A DNA stretch of 7,212 nt from Candidatus Kapaibacterium sp. (GCA_030830285.1 JAURNF010000060.1:1-7212); one strand, 5' to 3'; shown: positions 1 through 5,980, counted from the first letter of the stretch. Notes: a model not told the origin generated them from the sequence alone. Program-made: numbers and translations.

Positions 1-1088
1 ACGCGATGGAGTGCAATGCCTTCATCTTCAGCATCGAGCTCAACCTGATCGGCAAACGCCTCGCAGAGCTCACGCAGTCGCTTCGTGTTTTGCTGACCCT
101 CGCCACCAACAATCACCGAGAATGACTTACGCTGATACTTCGATGCGGTCTGCAGTAGATGCTCGAGCGAGCCATTGCTAGGGGGCTGTACCTGTGTTGA
201 TACCTCTTGTGTTACCGCACCAAGAGGATTGATACGAAGGATGTATGCAGCATGTTCGAGCACGGAGGAAGACAACTCTCGTGCATGGAGTTCGGCTTCG
301 ATAGCCTCCGGCTCGTCGAGCACCATTACCGACTCAGTTGGCAGGTGATCAATGATCGTTGACGAAAGCGTCGGATCGTCATCGTGGAACACATGCGCGA
401 GAAACGACACGCTCGCATGTTCACGGATTGACCGTTGTGAGAGTGGTTCAAACTCTCGGATCGATTCGATGGTGTTACCGAAGAACTCTACACGGAGTGG
501 ATTATCCCAACCACTAGGGAACACATCGAGGATACCTCCTCGAACTGCGATTTCACCAGGCTTGCTTACAAAATCTGTTCGCTCAAACCCTGCCAGTGCA
601 AGGTTTGTGATCAGTTCGTCATAGTTGCGATCCGTGGATCGTTCAAGGCGGAGCTCAGACTGGTTAAGCATACCAGCGCTTGGCATAGCCAATGCAAGGG
701 CAGCGACAGAGACGACCACGATGTACGGATCCGTTGAGTCATTCCGAATCCGTCGAAGCGCCTCAACTTGCTCGTGATGCACGGCACCACCTGAAGCAAG
801 TGCACTGTGCTTTTGCGCGCCACGAATACCAACAACACGATGTGATGCAACGAGAATCGACATATCATGGACATGTGTCTCGACATCATCATCCGTCGGG
901 ACGACAACAACAAATGGAAGGTCGCCCAATGTGCAGAGAGCACTTACATATGCCGCCTTGGCAGATCCACGTAATGTCTTGATCGACATGACACGATCAC
1001 GCATAAGCGTCTGAGCGCTTTGCAACACGATAGGGGACGTGCGGAGCGCTTCTGTGATCGATGTGGCGTCGTGACGAATAGGAGGCAT
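1..1088 (-). CDS. mfd: Transcription-repair coupling factor Mfd, N-terminal part (gene runs off the window)
   Basis: Mfd is the DNA translocase that displaces RNA polymerase stalled at lesions and recruits UvrA. The reading frame is open from an ATG at 1088-1086 to the window edge, giving 362 residues of a protein usually about 1,100 long. What is visible is the N-terminal UvrB-homology module: GSAKAAYVSAL at residues 41-51 (the family's degenerate nucleotide-fold start), GFERTDFVSKPGEIAVRGG at 167-185 continuing into ILDVFP, and PLRVEFFGNTIESIREFEP at 197-215 followed by LSQRSI. These blocks are characteristic of Mfd and UvrB; the long N-terminus and its spacing favour Mfd. The RNA polymerase-interacting, helicase and C-terminal domains lie outside. 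It is the last visible gene of the prmA cluster, 34 bases after the small membrane gene. No obvious Shine-Dalgarno precedes the ATG, so the exact start is slightly uncertain. UvrB itself is the main alternative but is less likely. Confidence 0.93.
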   Translation of the reverse strand, partial: MPPIRHDATSITEALRTSPIVLQSAQTLMRDRVMSIKTLRGSAKAAYVSALCTLGDLPFVVVVPTDDDVETHVHDMSILVASHRVVGIRGAQKHSALASGGAVHHEQVEALRRIRNDSTDPYIVVVSVAALALAMPSAGMLNQSELRLERSTDRNYDELITNLALAGFERTDFVSKPGEIAVRGGILDVFPSGWDNPLRVEFFGNTIESIREFEPLSQRSIREHASVSFLAHVFHDDDPTLSSTIIDHLPTESVMVLDEPEAIEAELHARELSSSVLEHAAYILRINPLGAVTQEVSTQVQPPSNGSLEHLLQTASKYQRKSFSVIVGGEGQQNTKRLRELCEAFADQVELDAEDEGIALHR

Positions 1089-1122
1089 GAATGCTGAATG
1101 CAACGGTTCGGTGGGGTGCTAC

Positions 1123-1299
1123 TTACTTCTTTTGATTGCGCATTGATTCAAGATGTTCACGCATCATTCGTTGGCGTTCCATCTTGCGTTCGTAGCGCTC
1201 GCATTGTCCGCCATTCAGCACAAGGATGATGAGCGAAGCTCCGAAGAGAAGTCCGAGCACAACCGAGATCCACGGACGTTGTTTTCGTGCTGATGTCAT
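1123..1299 (-). CDS. Small single-span membrane protein, 58 residues, unknown function
   Basis: I do not recognise this protein. It reads basic N-terminus (MTSARKQRPW), a hydrophobic segment at about residues 11-29 (ISVVLGLLFGASLIILVLN), then a highly charged tail rich in Arg, Lys, Glu and Met (residues 34-58) that is probably helical. This predicts one membrane span, with the charged tail possibly a short coiled coil. The ATG at 1299-1297 overlaps the stop codon of prmA as ATGA, which is typical of translational coupling and is the reason for choosing this start; an in-frame ATG further upstream at 1335 would lie inside prmA. The prmA-mfd neighbours do not reveal its job. Because it is short it could be a chance frame, but the overlap, the clean hydrophobic/charged split and the lack of other coding content in this stretch favour a real gene. 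Confidence 0.68.
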   Translation of the reverse strand: MTSARKQRPWISVVLGLLFGASLIILVLNGGQCERYERKMERQRMMREHLESMRNQKK

Positions 1300-2147
1300 G
1301 ATACAGAAGGCGTACGTAGTGCAAGAGCACACCATTCGCTCTCGGCAAGTTCATCGATAAGCGTGCAGCCTGCCTCAAGAAACGGCGCCGCAACCTCGTC
1401 GCGATCGTACTTCAGAATTCCCGATACGAGGATCACACCGCCCGGTTCCACCGCGTTGATAAACGACTGAGCGTAGGGGATCACAAGGTGACGGTAAAGA
1501 TTAGCGGCCAGACCATTGCAACGTGGGAGCTGAACATCCTGGAGTTCAGCCTGTTCGAGCCGCACAACATCTTGGACATTGTTCCGGATGACGTTCTCGT
1601 AGCTGTTGACAATCGACCATTCGTTGTTGTCGAATGCGTAAACGTCCTTGGCACCAAGTTTCGCGGCCATGATTCCAAGGACGCCTGTCCCAGTTCCAAC
1701 ATCAACCCATGTGTCGCCAGGCTTGGCGTATACTTCCATCAATCGACACATCATCCGTGTTGTAGCATGATGCCCCGTGCCAAAGGACATCTTCGGTGTG
1801 ATCACCAAGGTCATCGGATACGAGAACTCACTGGCCCGCCACTCTGGTACGATGATGATGCGTTCGTTGACCACTACGGGATCAATGCTCGCTTCCCACT
1901 CGGCGTTCCAATTCTGATCCTCTTCGGTACCGACGTTTACAAGTTGAACCGACACACCAACGGATTTCAGCTCAGCAACAATCGCATCGGCGTAGTCATG
2001 CTGCCAATCGTTTTGCTCGAAACACACCGTGCATTCATCGAGCCCTTGTTCGACACCAAGCAGGGGATATCCTCCAAGGATTCCCATGGCAAGGTCCATT
2101 TCCTCTTCAGGAATCGAAAGGGTGAGCAAGACGTAACGCTTTGGCAT
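1296..2147 (-). CDS. prmA: Ribosomal protein L11 methyltransferase PrmA
   Basis: This is an S-adenosylmethionine-dependent class I methyltransferase that trimethylates ribosomal protein L11 on lysine side chains and the N-terminal amino group in the cytoplasm. At 283 residues it has the usual family length. Visible features are an N-terminal L11-recognition domain (about residues 1-95) ending in the family block NWNAEWEASIDPVVV (79-93), the PrmA signature PKMSFGTGHHATT (118-130), SAM-binding motif I VDVGTGTGVLGIMAAKLGA (148-166), the acidic DN at 173-174 that would bind the ribose, ANLYRHL (215-221) where the family usually has ANIL, and VSGIL (241-245). Motif I reads GTGTG where many homologues have GCGSG. 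The start ATG at 2147-2145 has AGGA (2153-2156 on the complement) five bases upstream. It is the first gene of a minus-strand cluster, and its stop overlaps the next start. Confidence 0.95.
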   Translation of the reverse strand: MPKRYVLLTLSIPEEEMDLAMGILGGYPLLGVEQGLDECTVCFEQNDWQHDYADAIVAELKSVGVSVQLVNVGTEEDQNWNAEWEASIDPVVVNERIIIVPEWRASEFSYPMTLVITPKMSFGTGHHATTRMMCRLMEVYAKPGDTWVDVGTGTGVLGIMAAKLGAKDVYAFDNNEWSIVNSYENVIRNNVQDVVRLEQAELQDVQLPRCNGLAANLYRHLVIPYAQSFINAVEPGGVILVSGILKYDRDEVAAPFLEAGCTLIDELAESEWCALALRTPSVS

Positions 2148-2217
2148 GCAATTCCTATCCGTAATTTGACCACGAAACTACGCATTCATCCAGCCACACG
2201 ATTCAGAGAGGTAGTGA
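2148..2217. promoter_or_regulatory. Divergent intergenic region between prmA and the HAD phosphatase gene
   Basis: These 70 bases must carry the start signals of two divergent transcripts. The minus strand has AGGA (complement of 2153-2156) for prmA and the plus strand has GAGAGG (2206-2211) for the phosphatase. On the minus strand TAGTTTCG (complement of 2173-2180) is one base from the Bacteroidota -7 consensus TAnnTTTG, but it lies only 26 bases from the prmA start and no matching upstream element is clear. No sigma70-type pair is convincing. Promoter positions are therefore not resolved. Confidence 0.4.
2206..2211 (+). promoter_or_regulatory. Ribosome binding site GAGAGG deciding a GTG start
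   Basis: GAGAGG ends six bases before the GTG at 2218. An in-frame TGA at 2215-2217 sits immediately before this GTG, so translation cannot start further upstream, and the conserved HAD motif follows within 16 residues. The GTG start is therefore well supported. Confidence 0.7.
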
Positions 2218-2733
2218 GTGACATTACAGGAGCGCGCATCGCGTATTCGACTCGTGATCATGGATGTTGATGGAACACTCACCGACGGAGCCATGTATTA
2301 TGGTCCGCAAGGTGAGGCGCTCAAACGCTTCAGCACGCGTGACGGCATGGGCATTACGCTCCTTCACCGCGCTGAGATCACAACGGCAATCATCACCAGT
2401 GAGGACACCCCAATCGTCACAACACGTGCGGCAAAGCTGCGGGTACCTCATGTCTATCTGGGCAGTCACGACAAGACTGCAACATTCCAGGAGCTTTCAC
2501 GTCAACTCTCCCTGTCGCCAGAGTCCATTGCGTATATTGGCGACGATGTAAACGACTATCACGTTATGGGACTATGCGGATTCGCTGCATGCCCGTCTGA
2601 TGCGGTCGAAGCGATCAAGCAGCGGGCACACTATATCGCCACTGCAGCAGGCGGCAATGGGGCCGTACGAGAGATCGCAGAGATCATCCTTCAGGCACAA
2701 GGCAAACCCTGCACCCTCCCTGAACAATGGTGA
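2218..2733 (+). CDS. KdsC/YrbI-type HAD phosphatase (probable 3-deoxy-D-manno-octulosonate 8-phosphate phosphatase)
   Basis: This is a capless (C0) HAD-superfamily phosphatase of the family that hydrolyses KDO-8-phosphate to KDO for lipopolysaccharide, normally as a homotetramer. The length, 171 residues, is typical. Motif I is DVDGTLTDG (16-24; D16 nucleophile, D18 acid/base), motif II is T60-S61 in ITSED, motif III is K86 in GSHDK, and motif IV is GDDVNDY (108-114; D109, D113). RDGMGI (42-47) and the C-terminal loop GGNGAVREIAE (145-155), which reaches into the neighbouring subunit's active site, are family hallmarks. The segment TSEDTPIVTTRAAKL replaces the ITGR usually seen in KdsC and resembles phosphatases linked to acylneuraminate pathways, so the substrate may be KDO-8-P or a nonulosonate 9-phosphate. 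No other KDO or LPS gene is in the window. It starts with GTG and is followed after 22 bases by the YtxH gene. Confidence 0.87.
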   Translation: MTLQERASRIRLVIMDVDGTLTDGAMYYGPQGEALKRFSTRDGMGITLLHRAEITTAIITSEDTPIVTTRAAKLRVPHVYLGSHDKTATFQELSRQLSLSPESIAYIGDDVNDYHVMGLCGFAACPSDAVEAIKQRAHYIATAAGGNGAVREIAEIILQAQGKPCTLPEQW

Positions 2734-2743
2734 CAACAACCTG

Positions 2744-2749
2744 AAGGAG
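2744..2749 (+). promoter_or_regulatory. Strong ribosome binding site AAGGAG for the YtxH gene
   Basis: AAGGAG ends six bases before the ATG at 2756, an ideal arrangement. It fixes the start of the YtxH-domain gene at 2756; the frame is open further upstream within the phosphatase gene, but that extension would be an overlap artefact. Confidence 0.8.
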
Positions 2750-2755
2750 ACCACA

Positions 2756-3148
2756 ATGGAAGACAACAACTCATCGTATTCAAAAGGCTTTCTTATCGGC
2801 GCTGTCGTTGGTGGAGCCGTTGGAGCCGTTGTCGCATTGTTGTTCGCACCAAAGAGCGGTCGTGAGCTTCGCCGTGATATCGCGGATCGAACCGAAGAAG
2901 TAGTCGACAAAGCCCAGCAGATGTTCAACAAGGCAACGGGTGGTGGACACACTGCCAGTTCTGGGTTTGACGACGTCGTGAACGAAGGCCGCATTGCTGC
3001 AGAGCGAATCGTTTCAACTGCACGTCACCAAGCAGACAACCTGATGTCGAATGCCGAACAAGTACTGCGTGATGCTAAGAATCGTGCCTCGCGTGCAGGT
3101 GATGCATCTAAGGCAGGGGATGATGCATTTCGTTCGGAGTTTCAATAA
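2756..3148 (+). CDS. YtxH-domain membrane protein, 130 residues
   Basis: YtxH-domain proteins are small membrane-anchored proteins, often stress-associated, with no defined biochemical activity. The sequence shows a short polar N-terminus, one glycine/alanine/valine-rich membrane segment at about residues 11-30 (GFLIGAVVGGAVGAVVALLF), then the family signature APKSGRELRRDI (31-42), and a long charged helical tail (43-128) with repeated Ala, Glu, Lys and Arg, plus a Gly/Ser-rich break near 61-70. The ATG with AAGGAG fixes the start. It sits between the phosphatase (22-base gap) and a DUF948 gene (3-base gap). In Bacillus subtilis the DUF948 protein YtxG and YtxH are also co-operonic, in a general stress operon, so the pairing is meaningful. 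The order here is reversed (YtxH first). Any stress role in this organism is inference. Confidence 0.87.
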   Translation: MEDNNSSYSKGFLIGAVVGGAVGAVVALLFAPKSGRELRRDIADRTEEVVDKAQQMFNKATGGGHTASSGFDDVVNEGRIAAERIVSTARHQADNLMSNAEQVLRDAKNRASRAGDASKAGDDAFRSEFQ

Positions 3149-3151
3149 GCA

Positions 3152-3559
3152 ATGGACGCCACACTACTTGCCCTCATGTATGTAGCGCTCGGTGCGATCA
3201 CGATTCTCGCCGTTGTCGCTGCTATTGTTCTTGTTCGCGCAGGCTCTAACATTGAGCGCATGACTGACGTCGTTGAGTCGATGCAGCGCGATGTTCATCA
3301 AGTGAAGGAACAAACAATTCCTGTCCTTGTGAAGACGAGCGAAGCGCTTGATCGCGCAAACTCGTCACTGCGCAAGCTCGAAGAACAAGTTGATACCCTC
3401 AGCGGCGGTGTTCGCAACATCGCAGGAATCGCGAACGACGTTCGTGAGCTGGAGCAAAGTCTGGTCGCACGAGTACGTCCAGCACTCGAAGATCTTGCGT
3501 CGTTGGTAACAGGTGTTGCCCGCGGTGTTACCGCATTCGCCCGCAAGATTACGGGATAA
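3152..3559 (+). CDS. DUF948 (YtxG-like) membrane protein, 135 residues
   Basis: This matches the DUF948 pattern: one N-terminal membrane span at about residues 6-29 (LALMYVALGAITILAVVAAI and following), then a long amphipathic helical region with regular hydrophobic spacing (about 33-110, including IERMTDVVESMQRDVHQVKE and SSLRKLEEQVDTLSGGVRNI), which is likely a coiled coil. The C-terminus (111-135) is again moderately hydrophobic. Function in the family is unknown; B. subtilis YtxG is a general stress protein. The ATG lies three bases after the YtxH stop; the only Shine-Dalgarno-like element, GGAG at 3136-3139, is 12 bases away, so translation may be coupled to the upstream gene. It ends 18 bases from the stop of the convergent PhnD-like gene, with no visible hairpin terminator between them. 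Confidence 0.83.
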   Translation: MDATLLALMYVALGAITILAVVAAIVLVRAGSNIERMTDVVESMQRDVHQVKEQTIPVLVKTSEALDRANSSLRKLEEQVDTLSGGVRNIAGIANDVRELEQSLVARVRPALEDLASLVTGVARGVTAFARKITG

Positions 3560-3577
3560 GACAGGGGAGGCGAAGAT
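3560..3577. other. 18-base convergent gap without a visible terminator
   Basis: The stops of the DUF948 gene (plus) and the PhnD-like gene (minus) face each other across 18 bases. I see no GC-rich inverted repeat or T-run on either strand, so the two transcripts probably overlap at their 3' ends or end by a factor-dependent route. Confidence 0.5.
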
Positions 3578-4519
3578 TTACCGCTTCTTCTTTTTCAGCG
3601 CCCCTTCGACGTCCACACCGTACCGTTGGACGAGATCACGTACGCCCTCATACTCCTCGTCAGTCGTCGGCACAAAGCCCTCAACACTCGCAATTGTGAG
3701 CAAGGCGCGCTTACCCTCTGCGGTAGACTGAAACTCGAGAAGCGCGTTAATCAGCTTCACGCGCACGTCTTCAGGAAGGTCCTTGCGCGTAACAACTGGA
3801 TCGTTCGGGATTTCATCCGTTAACGCTAGCACCTTGACCTTGCTGTAGACATCTGGGTATTCGGTAACAACTTTCGCGCGAGCGTCGAGTTGTTCTCCCG
3901 TAACGGTATCTGGTCGCGAGTAAAACACAGCACCAGCGTCAACATCGCCCTGGTAGACCTTCGTCACCACCTGATTATGTCCGTTGGCAAACATCTCTTC
4001 CCGAGGGGTCACACCGATGCGTCGCAGCATTTCTTTCGGGTAGATATACCCAGACGTCGAGGATGGATCCACAAAGGCAATCGTCTTGCCCTGCAGCTGC
4101 TGTAACGAGTCGATACCAGCATCTGCGCGGACAATGAACTCACCACGGTAGCTCAGCTCGCCATAGCGACGCGCCACGCGTAGACTTGCGTGGGCACCAT
4201 ACTTGGCATGTGCCAAGAGGTACGAAAACGTATTCATGATCGCCATATCCGCCCGTCCGGTGCCAAAGGCCTCGACGACGGTGATGTAGTAGTTCGGCAC
4301 CGACACCTCTACATGCAGCCCAGTTCGCTCATGGAGGAAGGCCGCAAGCTTGTCGCCGTCCTGGATAATGGCATGCGCATCGGTCGATGGCGTTAGCATC
4401 AGCCGGATTGGATTAGCCTCGCTGCCAGGCGACATATCCTCTGTGAGGATGATTGGGCGAAGCGTGAGCCATGCCAGAATCAGGACCGTAGCCGACAGAT
4501 AATATCGAGCGATGTTCAT
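3578..4519 (-). CDS. PhnD-family phosphate/phosphite/phosphonate-type substrate-binding protein, membrane-anchored
   Basis: The product is a periplasmic binding protein of the PhnD type (type 2 periplasmic fold), 313 residues, which in ABC importers captures phosphonate, phosphite or related oxyanions. After a hydrophobic N-terminal segment (about residues 7-25) it shows PIRLMLTPSTDA (37-48, first beta strand), GRADMAIMNTFSYLLA (88-103), the family signature FVDPSSTSGYIYPKEML (149-165), GHNQVVTKVYQGDVDAGAVF (180-199) and IPNDPVVTRKDLPEDVR (237-253). There is no cysteine after the hydrophobic segment, so it is not a lipoprotein; it is either secreted or anchored by that segment. The C-terminus is lysine-rich (KKKKR). 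The start at 4519 was chosen because the hydrophobic segment begins there; a further upstream ATG at 4603 would add a non-signal-like stretch. No permease or ATPase gene is nearby, so the substrate is undetermined. Confidence 0.85.
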   Translation of the reverse strand: MNIARYYLSATVLILAWLTLRPIILTEDMSPGSEANPIRLMLTPSTDAHAIIQDGDKLAAFLHERTGLHVEVSVPNYYITVVEAFGTGRADMAIMNTFSYLLAHAKYGAHASLRVARRYGELSYRGEFIVRADAGIDSLQQLQGKTIAFVDPSSTSGYIYPKEMLRRIGVTPREEMFANGHNQVVTKVYQGDVDAGAVFYSRPDTVTGEQLDARAKVVTEYPDVYSKVKVLALTDEIPNDPVVTRKDLPEDVRVKLINALLEFQSTAEGKRALLTIASVEGFVPTTDEEYEGVRDLVQRYGVDVEGALKKKKR

Positions 4520-4613
4520 GTGGATGATTGCTTGTTCGCGATTACCGCGCAGGTTCCGTAATTTCGATGCTCCACAAAAGTACGACGCGAAATTCCACCC
4601 CACAGAGGATCAC
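4520..4613. promoter_or_regulatory. Divergent intergenic region between the PhnD-like gene and sucC
   Basis: These 94 bases hold the promoters of both flanking genes. On the minus strand TACTTTTG (complement of 4575-4582) matches the Bacteroidota -7 consensus TAnnTTTG and lies 56 bases before the PhnD-like start; on the plus strand TAATTTCG (4559-4566) differs from it by one base and lies 47 bases before sucC. Neither has a clear TTTG element at the right distance upstream, so both are tentative. AGAGGA at 4604-4609 is the sucC ribosome binding site. Confidence 0.4.
4604..4609 (+). promoter_or_regulatory. Ribosome binding site AGAGGA for sucC
   Basis: AGAGGA ends four bases before the ATG at 4614, and the protein then begins MNIHEYQAKDLL, the standard N-terminus of SucC. 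This sets the start at 4614 although the frame is open upstream to 4512. Confidence 0.75.
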
Positions 4614-5864
4614 ATGAACATTCATGAATATCAAGCCAAAGATCTCCTGCGCCACTACGGCGTGCCAGTCCTACGCTGCAAGGCCGTTACGTCTGCAGTC
4701 GAGGCTGGTGCAGTAGCCTACAATGACTTCGTCGCCAACGGCGTTGGTGCACTTGTCGTAAAAGCGCAAATCCACGCCGGTGGACGTGGAAAGGGGACTG
4801 TGCATGATGCTTCGACAGGCGCTCCAATTGAAGTCAATGGCAAGGGGCTCCGCGGCGTTACCGTCATTACGCAAGGCAACTTGCAAGATGAAGCACAGAA
4901 GGTCGCTGAAGGCCTGCTCGGCAACACGCTCGTGACCATTCAAACCGGTGAGGAAGGCAAGACTGTTCGCCGCGTACTTATCGAAGAAGGATGCAACATC
5001 GGACATGAGTACTACTGCTCAATCCTCCTTGATCGTGGCTGTGGTCGTAACCTGATCATGGTCTCAACCGAGGGCGGCGTCGATATCGAGACGGTTGCAG
5101 AAGAGACACCAGAGAAGCTCATTAAGGTTCACGTAGACCCAACGGCTGGCTTCATGCCATTCCAAGCTCGCGAACTGGCCTTTGGTCTGGGTCTGTCAGG
5201 TGCTGCATACAAGAGCTTTGTACACTTCATCACGAAGCTCTACCATGCGTACGAGGTTATGGACTGCAGCATGCTGGAAGTCAATCCGTTGGTGTCAACA
5301 AAGGATGGCGAATTCATCGCCCTCGACGCCAAGGTCAATTTTGACGACAATGCTGAGTTCCGCCACCCACATTGGGCAGAACTTCGCGACATCACTGAAG
5401 AAGATCCACTTGAAGTGGAGGCTGGTAAGTACAGCCTGAACTACATCAAGCTCGACGGAAACGTTGGCTGCATGGTCAATGGCGCTGGACTCGCCATGGG
5501 TACGATGGACATCATCCAGCTGGCAGGCGGTAAGCCGGCGAACTTCCTGGACGTCGGTGGTGGAGCAAACGTTGAGCGCATCGCGAATGCCTTCCGCATC
5601 ATGATGAGCGACCCGCACGTTGAGGCAGTTCTGATCAACATCTTTGGCGGTATCGTACGCTGCGACCGGGTCGCAAACGGCATCCTCCAGGCGCTTCAAC
5701 AAGTAACTGTGACCGTACCAGTTATCGTACGTCTCGACGGTACCAACGCCGTTGAAGCACGTGAGATCCTGCAAAAGTCTGGCCTCGATTTCTTGGTTGC
5801 AGCGACCTTACAAGATGCTGCAGATCAAGTAACTAACGCACTGACTCGCAATAAGGTTAGCTAA
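4614..5864 (+). CDS. sucC: Succinate-CoA ligase (ADP-forming) subunit beta, SucC
   Basis: SucC, with the alpha subunit SucD, interconverts succinyl-CoA and succinate with formation of ATP in the TCA cycle. The protein has an ATP-grasp N-terminal part and a C-terminal CoA-ligase domain. Visible motifs: MNIHEYQAKDLL (1-12), the nucleotide-contacting KAQIHAGGRGKG (50-61), STEGGVDIE (151-159), EVNPL (222-226; N224 metal ligand) and LDAK (237-240; D238 metal ligand), DGNVGCMVNGAGLAMGTMD (281-299), FLDVGGGA (311-318) and the subunit-interface/phosphohistidine-contacting NIFGGIVRCD (342-351). At 416 residues it is longer than the 388 of E. coli SucC; most of the excess is an insertion of about 20 residues between GGRGK and LGNTLVT (within 61-101). 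sucD is not adjacent: the next gene is unrelated, so the subunits are encoded apart. All key residues appear intact. Confidence 0.97.
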   Translation: MNIHEYQAKDLLRHYGVPVLRCKAVTSAVEAGAVAYNDFVANGVGALVVKAQIHAGGRGKGTVHDASTGAPIEVNGKGLRGVTVITQGNLQDEAQKVAEGLLGNTLVTIQTGEEGKTVRRVLIEEGCNIGHEYYCSILLDRGCGRNLIMVSTEGGVDIETVAEETPEKLIKVHVDPTAGFMPFQARELAFGLGLSGAAYKSFVHFITKLYHAYEVMDCSMLEVNPLVSTKDGEFIALDAKVNFDDNAEFRHPHWAELRDITEEDPLEVEAGKYSLNYIKLDGNVGCMVNGAGLAMGTMDIIQLAGGKPANFLDVGGGANVERIANAFRIMMSDPHVEAVLINIFGGIVRCDRVANGILQALQQVTVTVPVIVRLDGTNAVEAREILQKSGLDFLVAATLQDAADQVTNALTRNKVS

Positions 5865-5910
5865 CCCCAACCGATGCGTTTCAGCGCCGCACTACCTGTT
5901 CAAACTGAAA

Positions 5911-5916
5911 TATAAT
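5911..5916 (+). promoter_or_regulatory. Possible -10 element TATAAT upstream of the DUF6580 gene
   Basis: A perfect TATAAT occurs 80 bases before the ATG at 5991 in an AT-rich pocket of the sucC downstream region. No good TTGACA-like hexamer lies 16-18 bases upstream and the TG of an extended -10 is displaced, so this is only a candidate. Confidence 0.3.
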
Positions 5917-5931
5917 CTGCATTATGTAAAC

Positions 5932-5968
5932 TAACGATATACGACGAATCACCTGTCGTGCATCGTTG
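5932..5968 (+). repeat. Imperfect 14-bp inverted repeat (hairpin) between sucC and the DUF6580 gene
   Basis: Arm TAACGATATACGAC (5932-5945) can pair with GTCGTGCATCGTTG (5955-5968) across a nine-base loop, with one A-C mismatch and two G-U pairs in RNA. It lies after the sucC stop, downstream of the candidate TATAAT and 12 bases before the GGAG ribosome binding site. The right arm is not followed by a T-run, so it is not a classical terminator. It could be a weak sucC 3'-end structure, a leader hairpin, an operator, or chance. Confidence 0.45.
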
Positions 5969-5980
5969 TTGAATCCACTT

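Noticed and set aside
611..982. Open frames of about 100 codons on both strands inside the mfd region
   Set aside because: They are out of frame with the continuous Mfd reading frame from 1088 to the window edge, which carries conserved blocks.
1488..2270. Long plus-strand open frame of 260 codons opposite prmA
   Set aside because: It is antisense to a clear PrmA, its translation shows no family motif, and it runs into the divergent region and the phosphatase start without a ribosome binding site.
2600..2755. N-terminal extension of the YtxH gene into the phosphatase gene
   Set aside because: AAGGAG at 2744-2749 and the usual short polar N-terminus before the membrane span place the start at 2756.
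2572..2994. Minus-strand open frame of 140 codons across the phosphatase and YtxH genes
   Set aside because: It is antisense to two genes with recognised domains; the low-complexity Thr/Ala/Pro stretch mirrors the Gly/Val membrane segment of YtxH.
4512..4613. N-terminal extension of sucC by 34 codons
   Set aside because: SucC homologues begin at MNIHEYQ, a ribosome binding site precedes 4614, and the extension would overlap the PhnD-like start.
5295..5774. Minus-strand open frame of 159 codons inside sucC
   Set aside because: It lies entirely opposite conserved SucC motifs and its composition looks like the mirror of a real gene.
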